A stretch of 64,000 nt of DNA from Massilia sp. 9096 (GTDB lineage Bacteria; Pseudomonadota; Gammaproteobacteria; Burkholderiales; Burkholderiaceae_D): positions 3,100,001 through 3,164,000 of the forward strand of contig NZ_JQNN01000001.1 in NCBI RefSeq assembly GCF_000745265.1, written 5' to 3'. This document shows positions 15,994 through 25,402 of the stretch, in pieces (the stretch's first letter is position 1; each line of letters opens with the position of its first letter). A program made the position numbers and the translations under genes. The notes beneath the pieces were generated by a model, which was given only the letters and a program-made list of their open reading frames with translations, searched no databases and was not told where the DNA came from.

Positions 15994-18837
15994 CTATAGG
16001 ACTCTTGGCACCTCACGAGAAAGTATACGTAGCAATTCTTCTTGGTCAGCCGGTTTTACCAAGTGGTGGTCGAAGCCTGCAGCGTTTGATAACTCGCGGT
16101 CCTGCGGCTGGCCATAGCCGGTCAGTGCAATCAGGGTGGCACCTGCGGTGCGTGCGTCGGAACGCAGGCGGCCCGCTAGTTCATACCCATCCATGTCTGG
16201 TAATCCGATGTCAAGTATGAATACGTCGACATCGAACTCCTGTGCTGCTTGTAGCGCGCTTGCAGCGTCTTCGTGTACGTGTATGACGTGTCCGGCGGTT
16301 TCAAGCATGTAACCTAGCAGAGCACCAGCATCTTGATTGTCGTCGACGATCAACACGCGCAGACCGACTCCACTGTCCTCAGGCCCAAGAGTCTGTGCGC
16401 AGCCCTGGCTTTCGTCCTCTGCGGCTAGTAACGGCAGCGTTATTGTGAAGGTACTTCCCTTTCCTACTCCTTCGCTGGCGGCCTGAATACAGCCGCCATG
16501 CAGGTCTACGATGCTCCTGACCAAAGCTAGACCAAGACCCAAGCCACCCTGCGCCCGGTCTGGAGTCCGCTCGGCCTGTGTGAACATGTCGAACACCAAA
16601 GGCAATAGTGTTGGCTCCATTCCCATTCCATTGTCGGCAATGCTGATGCGCGTCTGTCCGTCTATCACGTCGAGTCCGAGTGCAATTCGGCCGTTCAGCG
16701 GCGTGTATTTGACTGCGTTGTTGAGCACGTTCGACACCGCTTGGATCAGGCGGGTGCGATCTCCCCGTACTACTGTGCGCTGTGCCGTGATTTTCAATAA
16801 CAGTTCGTGGCGACGTGCTTGGATCAAGGGCTGAGCTTGTTCGATCGCACTGTTCACGACACTTTTTAGGTCGAGGCTGATCTGCTCGATCTTCACCAAG
16901 CCGCGTGTTACCCTCGACACGTCAAGTAGGTCGTCGACGATGGTGGCCATGTGCTTGACTTGGCGCGCAATAATGTCGCCGGCTTGCGCAATTCGCTTAG
17001 AATCCGCCCCAGGAAGTTTAATCAACTGCGCTGCGCTGCTGATGGGAGCTAGTGGGTTGCGTAGCTCATGGGCTAACATAGCCAAAAATTCGTCCTTGCG
17101 CAGGTTCTCGCGGCGCAGTGCGTCTTCCGCCATTTTTTGGGCATGGATATCGGTGCAAGTGCCCATCCAGCGCACGATTTCGCCGTTATCACCGCGTACC
17201 GGGAGCGCACGTCCCAACACCCAGCGGTATTCGCCACTGTGGTGAATCATCCGATATTCGATCTCATAGCTTGCGCCGGTGCGCAGCGAATGACGCCATT
17301 TTCCCCAGGCCAGCGGCTGGTCGTCTGGGTGGAACATGGCACTCCAGCCGTCGCCGTCGGCCGAGCCATGAGGCATGCCGGTGAAGCGGTACCACTGGTC
17401 GTTGAAATAATCGCAGAAGCCATCCGGCCGGGTCGACCAGACCATTTGAGGCATTACTTCCGTGATAGTACGAAATTGTGCCTCCCTAAAACGTACTGCG
17501 ATCTCGCTGCGCAGGCGTTCACTGGCAGTCCTAGCACGCTCGGCGATTTCTTTGATCAAAGCCAAGTCTTCGGCTAGCCATTTACGTGCAAGCGCGTTGT
17601 TGACGAAAACGACTGCGACAAGGCCACCGTTTTCCATGACCGGCACATTGACGAAGGAACCAGCACTCCGTTCCTTGAGTGCCCTCGCTGTTTCGCTAGT
17701 ACGGGAATCGTGCTCGACGTCTTCAATGGCTATAAACTTGCCCAGCTTCAGGTCATCGATGAAGGAGCCATAGTCGCGCAGATTCAGTGTGCCTGCTAGC
17801 GACCCGACACCCGGCGCGTTCCAGTCGCGTGCCACCGTGAGCGTTTCAGCCACTGGATCAATGGTGCCGTAGCCAACCCGGCTGACGCCCAATGCTTCGC
17901 CAAGAATGACAGAGGCCTGGAATATGATTTCCTCAGGCGTCCTAAGATCGCGCAGTGTGTCCGTAAGTCTGATCAGGGCGTTGCGGCGTTCATCGCTGAG
18001 CACTCGTTCGGTCACGTCTACGCCCTGTACCATGATCCCCATGACTGTACCGTCGGGATCTCGGATCGGCTGGTAAACGAAGTCGACATAGCGCTCGTTG
18101 AGTGGGCCTCCAGGCGCGGACTGGGTCGTATATTTTGCGCCATTAGCGACATAAGCGTTGCCACTGGCATACACTTGGTCGAGCAACGCGACATAACCTT
18201 GGCCGACCGCTTCTGGCAGGCTTTCGGCGATGGTTCTGCCGACGCTGTCGCGATGACCAATAAGCTTCATATAACCACTGTTGACGAACGTAACTCGGTG
18301 CTCGGGCCCAGTCAACATTGCCATGAACCCCGGTGCCTGCTCGAACAGGTTGGCGATGTAATGAAGGCTGTTGATTTGCTGCGTTTGAGCCGAAAGCTCG
18401 AACTGCATCCGGTCGACATTTGCGCTGTCAGTCATCGCCTGCGTAACATTTTCAACGTGCTGAATGATGTAGGAAACCTCTCCAACGCTGTTGAGGATAG
18501 GATAATGCATCGGCTTCCAGTAGCGCACAACAAAACCAGCTTCAGGTCGGCCTTGGATCGGCACATCGTATCGCTGGATCCGCATGACGTCGGGCTGCCG
18601 AGTCTGTAGCACGCGCAGCATCGATGCCTGCACGTTGGATGCACCGTCGCCATCAATCTGGTCAGGATTTTCAGGGAAAGCATCAAAAATGTTACGACCG
18701 ACGATGTCTTCACGTAAGGCGCCGGTAGCCTCAAGATGAGCGTCCGTCACGGCAACGATCGTGAAGTCTGTATCCATTGCCATGCAGGCAGCAGGACTCT
18801 TGTTGAAGAGCACAGAAAAATCCAGACCTAATGCCAT
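15994..18837 (-). CDS. Hybrid sensor histidine kinase (PAS-PAS-GAF-PAS-HisKA-HATPase-REC)
   Basis: A 947-residue soluble hybrid kinase with no membrane segment. Domains in order: PAS (about 5-135), PAS (about 165-285), GAF (about 300-450), PAS/PAC (about 460-575), HisKA with phosphoaccepting H590 in LAHELRNPLAP, HATPase (N box LIQAVSNVLNNAVKY, G1 IADNGMGMEP, G2 GLGLGLALVRSIV) and a C-terminal receiver with D876 in FILDIGLPDMDG. It should sense intracellular signals and then autophosphorylate and pass phosphate to its receiver. No response regulator with an output domain or phosphotransfer protein is adjacent, so its target is unknown. GC is lower than around it, and repeat copies flank it, which suggests acquisition. 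Confidence 0.93.
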   Translation of the reverse strand: MALGLDFSVLFNKSPAACMAMDTDFTIVAVTDAHLEATGALREDIVGRNIFDAFPENPDQIDGDGASNVQASMLRVLQTRQPDVMRIQRYDVPIQGRPEAGFVVRYWKPMHYPILNSVGEVSYIIQHVENVTQAMTDSANVDRMQFELSAQTQQINSLHYIANLFEQAPGFMAMLTGPEHRVTFVNSGYMKLIGHRDSVGRTIAESLPEAVGQGYVALLDQVYASGNAYVANGAKYTTQSAPGGPLNERYVDFVYQPIRDPDGTVMGIMVQGVDVTERVLSDERRNALIRLTDTLRDLRTPEEIIFQASVILGEALGVSRVGYGTIDPVAETLTVARDWNAPGVGSLAGTLNLRDYGSFIDDLKLGKFIAIEDVEHDSRTSETARALKERSAGSFVNVPVMENGGLVAVVFVNNALARKWLAEDLALIKEIAERARTASERLRSEIAVRFREAQFRTITEVMPQMVWSTRPDGFCDYFNDQWYRFTGMPHGSADGDGWSAMFHPDDQPLAWGKWRHSLRTGASYEIEYRMIHHSGEYRWVLGRALPVRGDNGEIVRWMGTCTDIHAQKMAEDALRRENLRKDEFLAMLAHELRNPLAPISSAAQLIKLPGADSKRIAQAGDIIARQVKHMATIVDDLLDVSRVTRGLVKIEQISLDLKSVVNSAIEQAQPLIQARRHELLLKITAQRTVVRGDRTRLIQAVSNVLNNAVKYTPLNGRIALGLDVIDGQTRISIADNGMGMEPTLLPLVFDMFTQAERTPDRAQGGLGLGLALVRSIVDLHGGCIQAASEGVGKGSTFTITLPLLAAEDESQGCAQTLGPEDSGVGLRVLIVDDNQDAGALLGYMLETAGHVIHVHEDAASALQAAQEFDVDVFILDIGLPDMDGYELAGRLRSDARTAGATLIALTGYGQPQDRELSNAAGFDHHLVKPADQEELLRILSREVPRVL

Positions 18838-18937
18838 TGGTATCTCTTGGAAACGTTAGGGTAGACAGGCCTCTTCGCATGAAGCTGCCGCATGGCATAG
18901 TGACGTCAAACCACTCAGAAGTCACGAACGACGGCAA

Positions 18938-18960
18938 TTGGCCGATAGCAGACTGCCGAA
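18938..18960 (-). repeat. Dispersed repeat, fragment
   Basis: TTGGCCGATAGCAGACTGCC resembles the right half of the element as it reads on the plus strand at 15893-15906 (TGGCCGGTTGCGGAC). The left half is absent. It lies 100 bases upstream of the hybrid kinase start, so that gene also sits between two copies. A small GTTGC/GCAAC inverted repeat follows at 18981-18997. Confidence 0.35.
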
Positions 18961-19070
18961 ACGGCTCAGTGTATACATTAGTTGCATTATTAGCAACAAA
19001 AGGATCTATTAACGTCCCTTACCCGCACCACTCAACAAAGACACCAACCCGTCGCCGACGAAGCGATGCC

Positions 19071-20774
19071 TCACGTAGCAGCGCTGGTGCGACGGCTTGC
19101 CGGCCGCGACTTTCGAAGTGCGGGCCCGCTGCGGCTGGCATCCGCCACTTCGGTCGGGCGCGCGCCGGCGGCTCCGCTCAGGCGGCCGTGGCGCGCAGCC
19201 AATTCCTGCTCCAGCTTGGTATCCAGGCCGTAGATGTCGGGCGCAAAACGCGTGCTGTCGTCGCTGTCGATGATCGCGGTGGCGTAGAAAATCACCACCG
19301 GCACCGTGCGGGTCAGGTCGACGTGGCGGGTCGGCCCCGGCTGCAGCGCGCCCTGGATGGCGTCGGCGTCCCACTTGCGCTGGCCGTCCAGGACGAACTG
19401 GGCCAGCGCGGCCGGATGCTCGACCCGGATGCAGCCGTGCGACAGGTCGCGTCGGGTGCGCTGGAAGGCGCCCTGGGCCGAGGTCGAGTGCAGGTAGATG
19501 TCCATCGGATTGGGCATCGCGAACTTGATCGGCCCCAGCGCGTTCTTCGCGCCCGGGCGCTGGCGCACGCGCGCGCGCCCGGCCTTCAAGTCGGCCATGC
19601 TGGCGTTGGCCGGCACCGTCTCCATCTCGTTCTGCGCCAGGTAGTTCGGATTGTGCGCCAGCTTGGGCAGCAGTTCCTTCTCCAGGATGCTGCGCGGTAC
19701 GTTCCAGTACGGGTTGAACTCGAGGTAGCGCATCTGGCCGACGAACAGCGGCGTTTCGGTCTTGACCGAGGCGCCGACCACGACGCGCATCTCCAGCGGG
19801 TCTTCATTACCGCCGTTCTGCATCGCCCACAGGCGGTAGGCCGGCAGGTCGACCAGGATCATCGGCCCCGGGCCGAAATCCGGCAGCCAGCGCAGGCGCT
19901 CGAGCGTCAGCTCCAGCTGGCGCACGCGCTGGCCTGGGGTGACGTTGAGCGCGTCGACGGTGCCGCGCCCCAGCACGCCGTCTTCGTCGATGCCGTGGCG
20001 CGCCTGGAAGTGGCGCACGCCCTGTTCCAGCTGATCGCTATAGACGCCCTCGCCCGGCGCCGGCGTGTCGGCCGGCAGATCGCCCAGCAGCACCAGGCGC
20101 TCGAACAGCGCCTGCGCCGCCGGGTAGCTGCCGCCGGACGTGACCTTGGCGGGCGGGCGCGGCAGCGCCGGATACGGCTGCTTGGCCAGCAGGCGGTACT
20201 GCGCCAGCGCCGCCTTGGCGCGCGCGTACTGCTGCAGCCTGGGCTCGGCCGCCTGCACCGCGGCGCGCAGCTTGCCGCCGGCCAGGCCGCTGCGCAGGCG
20301 CTCGACCGGATCGTACTGTTTCAGGCGCGGATCGAACGCGCGCGTATGGTATTCGGAGCGCACGCGGCCGACGCGCAGGTCGGCCAGGTAGCGCAGCATC
20401 GCCGCCGTCAGGGCCACGTCGAAACGCGCGTCGAAACGGGCCGTGGCGCCTTCGGCGGCATCGAGCTGGCGCTGCAGCGCATCGGCGCCGTAGTCGAGCG
20501 GATCGAGTCCCTGCAGCGCGGCCTGGCGCAGCACCCACAAGGCGGCGCCGGCGGTCGAGGCGTTCCACGCGGGCGCATACTTGCGCGGCGCGTAGAACCG
20601 TTCGAGCCAGCCACGCTCGTCGTAGGGTCCCGCGATCGATGCGGGCGCCTGCGCGGCCTGCGCCGCCAGCGTGTGGATGGCCGCGGAAACGGGTTGGGCA
20701 AAGGTGGATGGGGGAGCGAGCGCCGCGGCTGCGCAGAGTGCGAGCGCGGCGGCGATTTTCTGGCTGAGCTTCAT
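19071..20774 (-). CDS. L,D-transpeptidase, YcbB/LdtD family
   Basis: A 567-residue periplasmic cell-wall enzyme. A signal peptide (about 1-26, ending TFAQ) is followed by the YcbB scaffold domain (about 45-230), a peptidoglycan-binding domain (YSDQLEQGVRHFQARHGIDEDG, about 243-300) and the YkuD catalytic domain (about 320-490). The active-site motif DLSHGCIRVEHP gives His446 and Cys448. Such enzymes form 3-3 crosslinks between meso-DAP residues or attach proteins to the wall. The last 60 residues are Arg/Ala-rich and look like a non-conserved tail. The gene is divergent from phrB across a 112-base gap. Length fits the LdtD group (about 600). Confidence 0.92.
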   Translation of the reverse strand: MKLSQKIAAALALCAAAALAPPSTFAQPVSAAIHTLAAQAAQAPASIAGPYDERGWLERFYAPRKYAPAWNASTAGAALWVLRQAALQGLDPLDYGADALQRQLDAAEGATARFDARFDVALTAAMLRYLADLRVGRVRSEYHTRAFDPRLKQYDPVERLRSGLAGGKLRAAVQAAEPRLQQYARAKAALAQYRLLAKQPYPALPRPPAKVTSGGSYPAAQALFERLVLLGDLPADTPAPGEGVYSDQLEQGVRHFQARHGIDEDGVLGRGTVDALNVTPGQRVRQLELTLERLRWLPDFGPGPMILVDLPAYRLWAMQNGGNEDPLEMRVVVGASVKTETPLFVGQMRYLEFNPYWNVPRSILEKELLPKLAHNPNYLAQNEMETVPANASMADLKAGRARVRQRPGAKNALGPIKFAMPNPMDIYLHSTSAQGAFQRTRRDLSHGCIRVEHPAALAQFVLDGQRKWDADAIQGALQPGPTRHVDLTRTVPVVIFYATAIIDSDDSTRFAPDIYGLDTKLEQELAARHGRLSGAAGARPTEVADASRSGPALRKSRPASRRTSAAT

Positions 20775-20886
20775 GGGGTATCTTCGGACTTCGGTAACCG
20801 TGTGTTACCAATCGTCATGATACCCGGACTGCATGCCGATGCCCAGCAGTGCGCCTGACTGTTACATGCTTGCCTAGAATATAACG

Positions 20887-22311
20887 ATGAATAAGCGACG
20901 AGCGATCTTCTGGATGCGGCGCGACCTGCGTGCGCACGACAATGTGGCCCTGCACGCGGCGCTGTCCGCGTCCGACCAGGTCGTCTGCGTATTCGTGTAC
21001 GACCGCACGATCCTCGACGAGCTGCCGCGCATGGACCGGCGCGTGGCCTTCATCCACGCCAGCGTGGCCGAAGCCGGCGACGATCTCGCCAGACTGGGCG
21101 CCAAGCTGATCGCGCTCGAGGGCGATCCGAAAACCGTGATTCCCGACCTGGCGCGGCGCCTGGACGCGGGCCGCGTGTTCGCCAACGAGGATTACGAGCC
21201 CTCGGCGCGGCGGCGCGACGAGGCCATCGCCGACACCCTGGCGCGCGAGGGGCGCGCATTGCTGCTGTCGAAGGACCAGGTGCTGCTGCACAAGGACGAG
21301 GTGCGCAGCAAGTCGGGCACCCCCTACACGCGCTTCACGCCCTACTACAACACCTGGCTGCAGCGGCTCGGGCAGGACGATCAGGCGCTGCGCGACCATG
21401 ATCCGGCGCCCTTGCAGGCGCACTTCGGCGCGCCGCCTGAAGGCCCCTCGAACATCCCGCTCGCGCAGCTCGGCTTCGACGAGGTCGACCTGGAGGGGCT
21501 GAGCCTGTATCCCGGCACGCGCGGCGGGCGGCGCGTGCTGGACGAATTCATCGGCAAGGCCGGCGACTACCTGGCGCTGCGCAACACGCTGGCGCTGCCG
21601 GCCACTTCGGGCCTGGACATCCACCTGCGCTTCGGCACGCTGTCGATCCGCGAAATCTTCCGCGAACTCGGGCGCCGCACCGACGTCCACGGCGCCAGCG
21701 TGGCCGGCTGGATCCGCGAAGTGTGCTGGCGCGAGTATTTTTCGCAGCTGCTGTACCACGTGCCGCGCGTCGCCGACGGCCCCTACCTGCAAAAGTACGC
21801 GCGCCTGGACTGGGTCAAGGGCGAACTCGGCAAGCAGCGCCTGGACGCCTGGAAGAACGCCGCCACCGGCTACCCGATCGTCGACGCGGCGATGACCCAG
21901 CTGAACACCACCGGCGCCATGCACAACCGCGCGCGCCTGGTGGCCGGCTCCTTCCTGGTCAAGACGCTGGGCGTCGACTGGCGCATCGGCGAAGCGTATT
22001 TCGCCCTGAAGCTGAACGACTACGACCAGGCCTCGAACAACGGCAACTGGCAATGGGTCGCGTCGACCGGCGCCGACGCCCAGCCGCCCTACCGCATCTT
22101 CAATCCCTCGTCGCAGTCGAAAACCTACGATCCGGATGCGCAATACATCCGGCACTGGCTGCCGGCCTTGAAGAACGTCGAGGCGCGCCATCTGCACGAA
22201 CCGTGGAAGCGTACGGTCCCGATTCCGGATTATCCGGCGCCGATCGTGGATTACGCCGCCTCGGTCGAAGAGTGCAGGCAGCGCTACGGGGCGGTCGGCC
22301 CGGCGCCCTGA
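20887..22311 (+). CDS. phrB: Deoxyribodipyrimidine photolyase
   Basis: A 474-residue flavoprotein that repairs UV-induced cyclobutane pyrimidine dimers with blue light. The N-terminal antenna domain begins with the typical FWMRRDLRAHDNVAL, and the C-terminal FAD domain includes EVCWREYFSQLL, then ARLVAGSFLVKTLGVDW and the signature NDYDQASNNGNWQWVASTG. The Trp-rich electron path region and the ending match class I CPD photolyases. The length is typical. It stands alone between the divergent ycbB-like gene and a 351-base gap rich in hairpins. Confidence 0.95.
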   Translation: MNKRRAIFWMRRDLRAHDNVALHAALSASDQVVCVFVYDRTILDELPRMDRRVAFIHASVAEAGDDLARLGAKLIALEGDPKTVIPDLARRLDAGRVFANEDYEPSARRRDEAIADTLAREGRALLLSKDQVLLHKDEVRSKSGTPYTRFTPYYNTWLQRLGQDDQALRDHDPAPLQAHFGAPPEGPSNIPLAQLGFDEVDLEGLSLYPGTRGGRRVLDEFIGKAGDYLALRNTLALPATSGLDIHLRFGTLSIREIFRELGRRTDVHGASVAGWIREVCWREYFSQLLYHVPRVADGPYLQKYARLDWVKGELGKQRLDAWKNAATGYPIVDAAMTQLNTTGAMHNRARLVAGSFLVKTLGVDWRIGEAYFALKLNDYDQASNNGNWQWVASTGADAQPPYRIFNPSSQSKTYDPDAQYIRHWLPALKNVEARHLHEPWKRTVPIPDYPAPIVDYAASVEECRQRYGAVGPAP

Positions 22312-22351
22312 CTTCTCCGCCGCACCGATAACAGCGGCAAAACCTTGCTTT

Positions 22352-22500
22352 CGATCCCGGCCGGGATCGTTGCCACACCTTCTTGCGGGCGTCCTGCCCG
22401 CATCGGCCGAGCGGCCGGCATCGCCGTGCCGTCGTAACGCCAAAGAGCACGTTTAGCGCCTCAACTGACAGGCTTTTAGGCCTTTGTTGAGCCTGCTCAA
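22352..22500. repeat. Cluster of perfect inverted repeats after phrB
   Basis: In the 351-base gap between phrB and the deiminase gene I see a perfect 18-base palindrome CGATCCCGGCCGGGATCG (22352-22369), a GCGGGC/GCCCGC hairpin (22385-22401), GGCCG/CGGCC (22405-22416), CTCAAC/GTTGAG with a nested AGGC/GCCT (22460-22491), and TTGAGC-CT-GCTCAA (22487-22500). The last two share bases 22487-22491 and cannot form together. The first ones may terminate phrB transcripts. The rest of the gap holds a GCAATTGC palindrome (22529-22536) and no gene. Confidence 0.6.
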
Positions 22501-22662
22501 ACGCTGTGTCGCGTGCCATCAAAATATCGCAATTGCAATTATCGCTGTGCTATTAATGCAACCTTGCTGTTGTGATCGGTTTTTTGAACTTCACGCTTGG
22601 AGGTCCCGCTAACGCCGGGTTGACGCTTTTCAAATCAGTGCTTTTTTCATCCTTCGGAGAAA

Positions 22663-24081
22663 ATGATGTCACTTGAAATGACGAAGTCCCTCGCACCGCC
22701 GCAGTTGCCGCATCCGAAACGTCCCACGCCCTTCCAGCTGGCGTCGGCATTCAAATCCGAGCTCGGCGCCGCACCGCCGCCGCCCAGCAAAATCTACATC
22801 AACGACACGCCGCAGCCGGTCAGCGCGATCCCCGAGTACGCCGAGATGGGAGGCGTGCTGATCGCCTATCCCGGGATCGTGGCGCCGTCGCCGACGCATG
22901 CCCAGCTGGCGCCGACGGGACGGCGCGCGTTCGGCATACCGGACGAGCTGATCGTCCGCATGCAGCAGAACGACACCCCCAATCCAGTGCATATCTTCGT
23001 GCTGTGCGACGACGCCGCGATGAAGGCGGTGATCGACGCCAGCCTCGCCGCCGAAGCCGGGCGGCTGGGGCTGCACTACGATCCCAGCCACCTGCACCTG
23101 GTGCCCTGGAACACCGACACCTTCTGGACGCGCGACTTCGGCCCCTGGTGGGTGCGCAACAAGGTCACCGGCACGTATGCCATCGCCAAGCACACCTACA
23201 CCACGCTGGGCGGCGGCAGCGTCGGCCTGGTCGAGGGGGCCGAGAATGTCGACCCGCATATCGGCCTGGGCATCTTCCGGCCGAACGACGACTACGCCGC
23301 CATCGCTTTCTCGGACTTCCTCAACACGCCGATCCGCGCCTGGAACGCGGCCCGCTGGGGCAAGGACAAGGCACGTCGACTGGCGCCGCTGCCGGTGCAC
23401 GACTGGTACTTCACCGGCCTGCTCGACGTGGGCGGCAACTACATGGTCACCGGCCAGAACAAGATCGCCTCCTCCTACCTGGTGGCGACGCAAAACGAGC
23501 TGCCGGTCACGCAGGAAAACGAGAATACCGATCCCTCGCCGGCTGTCCTCGAGCGGCGCCTGGAATACATCCTGCAGCAGCTCAACCGCTTCATGGGCGT
23601 CCAGTCGTATCACGTCCTGTCCGACCCGACCGGCACCTACATCGGCCACATCGATTGCTGGGGCAAATTCCTGGCCGACGACAAGATTCTGATCGCGCAG
23701 TCGCAGGACGAGGCCACCAACCGTGCCTTCGACCGGATCGCGCAATCCTTCGTCGAGGATGGCTTCCGGGTCTATCGCACCATGGTGCAGGAGATGTACA
23801 TCCCGGGCCCGGACAACGGCGCCACCACGGCGGCCTACACCAACAGCCTGATCCTCAACCACGCCGTCTACGTGCCGATTGCCGGCCCCGGCCATGAAAA
23901 ATTCGACGAGCAGGCGCTGGCGGCCTACAAGGAAGCGCTGCCCGGCCACCAGGTCATCGGCATTGCCGGCAAGCCCGAGTTCCCGTGGCTGGGCACCGAC
24001 GCCATGCATTGCCGCACCCGCGCCGTGCCGCGCGCGGTGGTGGACAACTGGCTCAAGGCCCAGGCTCCGGCTGCGCCGTGA
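22663..24081 (+). CDS. Agmatine/peptidylarginine deiminase family protein
   Basis: A 472-residue enzyme of the PAD_porph/AguA superfamily (guanidine deiminases that turn a guanidino group into a ureido group). Visible active-site pieces are WTRDFGP with Asp158, GGNYMVTG, GHIDCWGKF with His329 and Asp331, and the nucleophile Cys450 in DAMHCRTRAVP. It lacks a signal peptide, so it should act in the cytoplasm. It is about 100 residues longer than agmatine deiminase (usually about 370), with a Pro-rich N-terminal 60 residues, so the substrate may be agmatine, a peptidyl arginine or another guanidine. CGGAGAAA sits just before the ATG. It is first in a three-gene unit with a PsiD-like decarboxylase and a dipeptidase. 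Confidence 0.85.
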   Translation: MMSLEMTKSLAPPQLPHPKRPTPFQLASAFKSELGAAPPPPSKIYINDTPQPVSAIPEYAEMGGVLIAYPGIVAPSPTHAQLAPTGRRAFGIPDELIVRMQQNDTPNPVHIFVLCDDAAMKAVIDASLAAEAGRLGLHYDPSHLHLVPWNTDTFWTRDFGPWWVRNKVTGTYAIAKHTYTTLGGGSVGLVEGAENVDPHIGLGIFRPNDDYAAIAFSDFLNTPIRAWNAARWGKDKARRLAPLPVHDWYFTGLLDVGGNYMVTGQNKIASSYLVATQNELPVTQENENTDPSPAVLERRLEYILQQLNRFMGVQSYHVLSDPTGTYIGHIDCWGKFLADDKILIAQSQDEATNRAFDRIAQSFVEDGFRVYRTMVQEMYIPGPDNGATTAAYTNSLILNHAVYVPIAGPGHEKFDEQALAAYKEALPGHQVIGIAGKPEFPWLGTDAMHCRTRAVPRAVVDNWLKAQAPAAP

Positions 24082-24130
24082 CGGCGCTTTCATTCCCGCG
24101 TCCGATTTCGTCACCTACTCTGGAACCATC

Positions 24131-25381
24131 ATGTCCAACACGACTACCCCGTATTGCGTCGGCAAGTGGATGCCGTCCGACCAGCATGTCCTCAATACCT
24201 GGTTGAGGAAGATCCACGCCAAGGCCGAGGACCAGACCGGCCCATTGCTGCCGGCCGTCCAGCAGCTCAAGACCTTCATCGAAACCGATGCCACCGCCTA
24301 CATGGCCTTCACCCAGCTGTTCGACGAAGTGCCGCCGTGGCGCCACAAGTCGCCGTCGGGGCTGCCCCAGGTGCGCGACTACGAACACATGCTCAGGCTG
24401 TTCAACGTCATCATGACCGAAGCGCCCGAATACAACGACAGCGGCGTGGTCGGTTTCCCGTTCAACGCCATCCTCGACTGGTCGATGGACACGGTCGGCG
24501 GCTACGCCGGTTTCCTGAACGAGAAAGTCAACGCCCACTTGCGCGCCATGCTGAACGAATGGGCGATTTTCCTGCGCTCGGCCGCAAGCACGAAGGTGCT
24601 GAACGACCAGGGGCCGGGCGGCTGGTTCTGCAAGGATGCGCTCAAGCACATGCCGGGTTTTGCCGAGGAATTCCAGTGCGATCCGGGCCAGCCGCACTAC
24701 GGCTTCACGTCCTGGGACGATTTCTTCACGCGCCGCTTCCGCGACGGCCAGCGGCCCGTGGCCGATCCCGCCGACGATGCCGTGATCGTCAATGCCTGCG
24801 AATCCGCGCCGTATTGCGTCGCAGAGAAGGTGCAGCTGCGCGACAAGTTCTGGATCAAGGGCCAGCCGTATGCGGTGCAATTCATGATGGGGGGCGACCC
24901 GCTGGCCGGCAAATTCGACGGCGGCACGGTGTATCAAGCCTTCCTCAGCGCGCTCAGCTACCACCGCTGGCACGCGCCGGTGTCCGGTCGCATCGTCAAG
25001 ACGGCGCGCATCCCGGGCACTTATTATTCGGAATTGCTGACCGCGCGCGCCGACCCGTCCGGGCCGAACGATTCGCAAGGCTACATCACCGAAGTGGCGA
25101 CGCGTGCTTTGATCTTCATCGAAGCCGACAACCCCGCAATCGGCCTGATGTGCTTCATGCCGGTGGGGATGGCCGAAGTGTCGACCTGCGACATCACCGT
25201 CTTCGAGGGCCAGCACGTGAAGAAAGGCGACGAGCTGGGCATGTTCCACTTCGGCGGTTCGACCCACTGCCTGTTCTTCCGGCCCGGTGTGAAGCTGGCG
25301 TTCGACCTGCACGGGCAGCAACCGGGGCTCAACAGCTGCAATATCCCGGTGCGCTCGCGCATCGCCACCGTGCAGTCCTGA
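24131..25381 (+). CDS. PsiD-like pyruvoyl-dependent decarboxylase (phosphatidylserine decarboxylase fold)
   Basis: A 416-residue protein with an N-terminal PSDC-type domain (about 30-190, with AYMAFTQLFDEVPPW and MLNEWAIFLRS) and a C-terminal phosphatidylserine decarboxylase domain (about 200-405, with HRWHAPVSGRIVK). The self-cleavage motif FGGST puts the pyruvoyl-forming serine at 377, as in the fungal L-tryptophan decarboxylase PsiD. There is no membrane segment and no GST-type LGST lipid-enzyme arrangement, so it is more likely an amino-acid decarboxylase than the housekeeping lipid enzyme. The start at 24131 is chosen because earlier codons in frame overlap the deiminase gene and are not conserved. 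It is 49 bases after the deiminase stop. Confidence 0.85.
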   Translation: MSNTTTPYCVGKWMPSDQHVLNTWLRKIHAKAEDQTGPLLPAVQQLKTFIETDATAYMAFTQLFDEVPPWRHKSPSGLPQVRDYEHMLRLFNVIMTEAPEYNDSGVVGFPFNAILDWSMDTVGGYAGFLNEKVNAHLRAMLNEWAIFLRSAASTKVLNDQGPGGWFCKDALKHMPGFAEEFQCDPGQPHYGFTSWDDFFTRRFRDGQRPVADPADDAVIVNACESAPYCVAEKVQLRDKFWIKGQPYAVQFMMGGDPLAGKFDGGTVYQAFLSALSYHRWHAPVSGRIVKTARIPGTYYSELLTARADPSGPNDSQGYITEVATRALIFIEADNPAIGLMCFMPVGMAEVSTCDITVFEGQHVKKGDELGMFHFGGSTHCLFFRPGVKLAFDLHGQQPGLNSCNIPVRSRIATVQS

Positions 25382-25402
25382 GTCCGGCAAAGGGAGGCCA
25401 CC

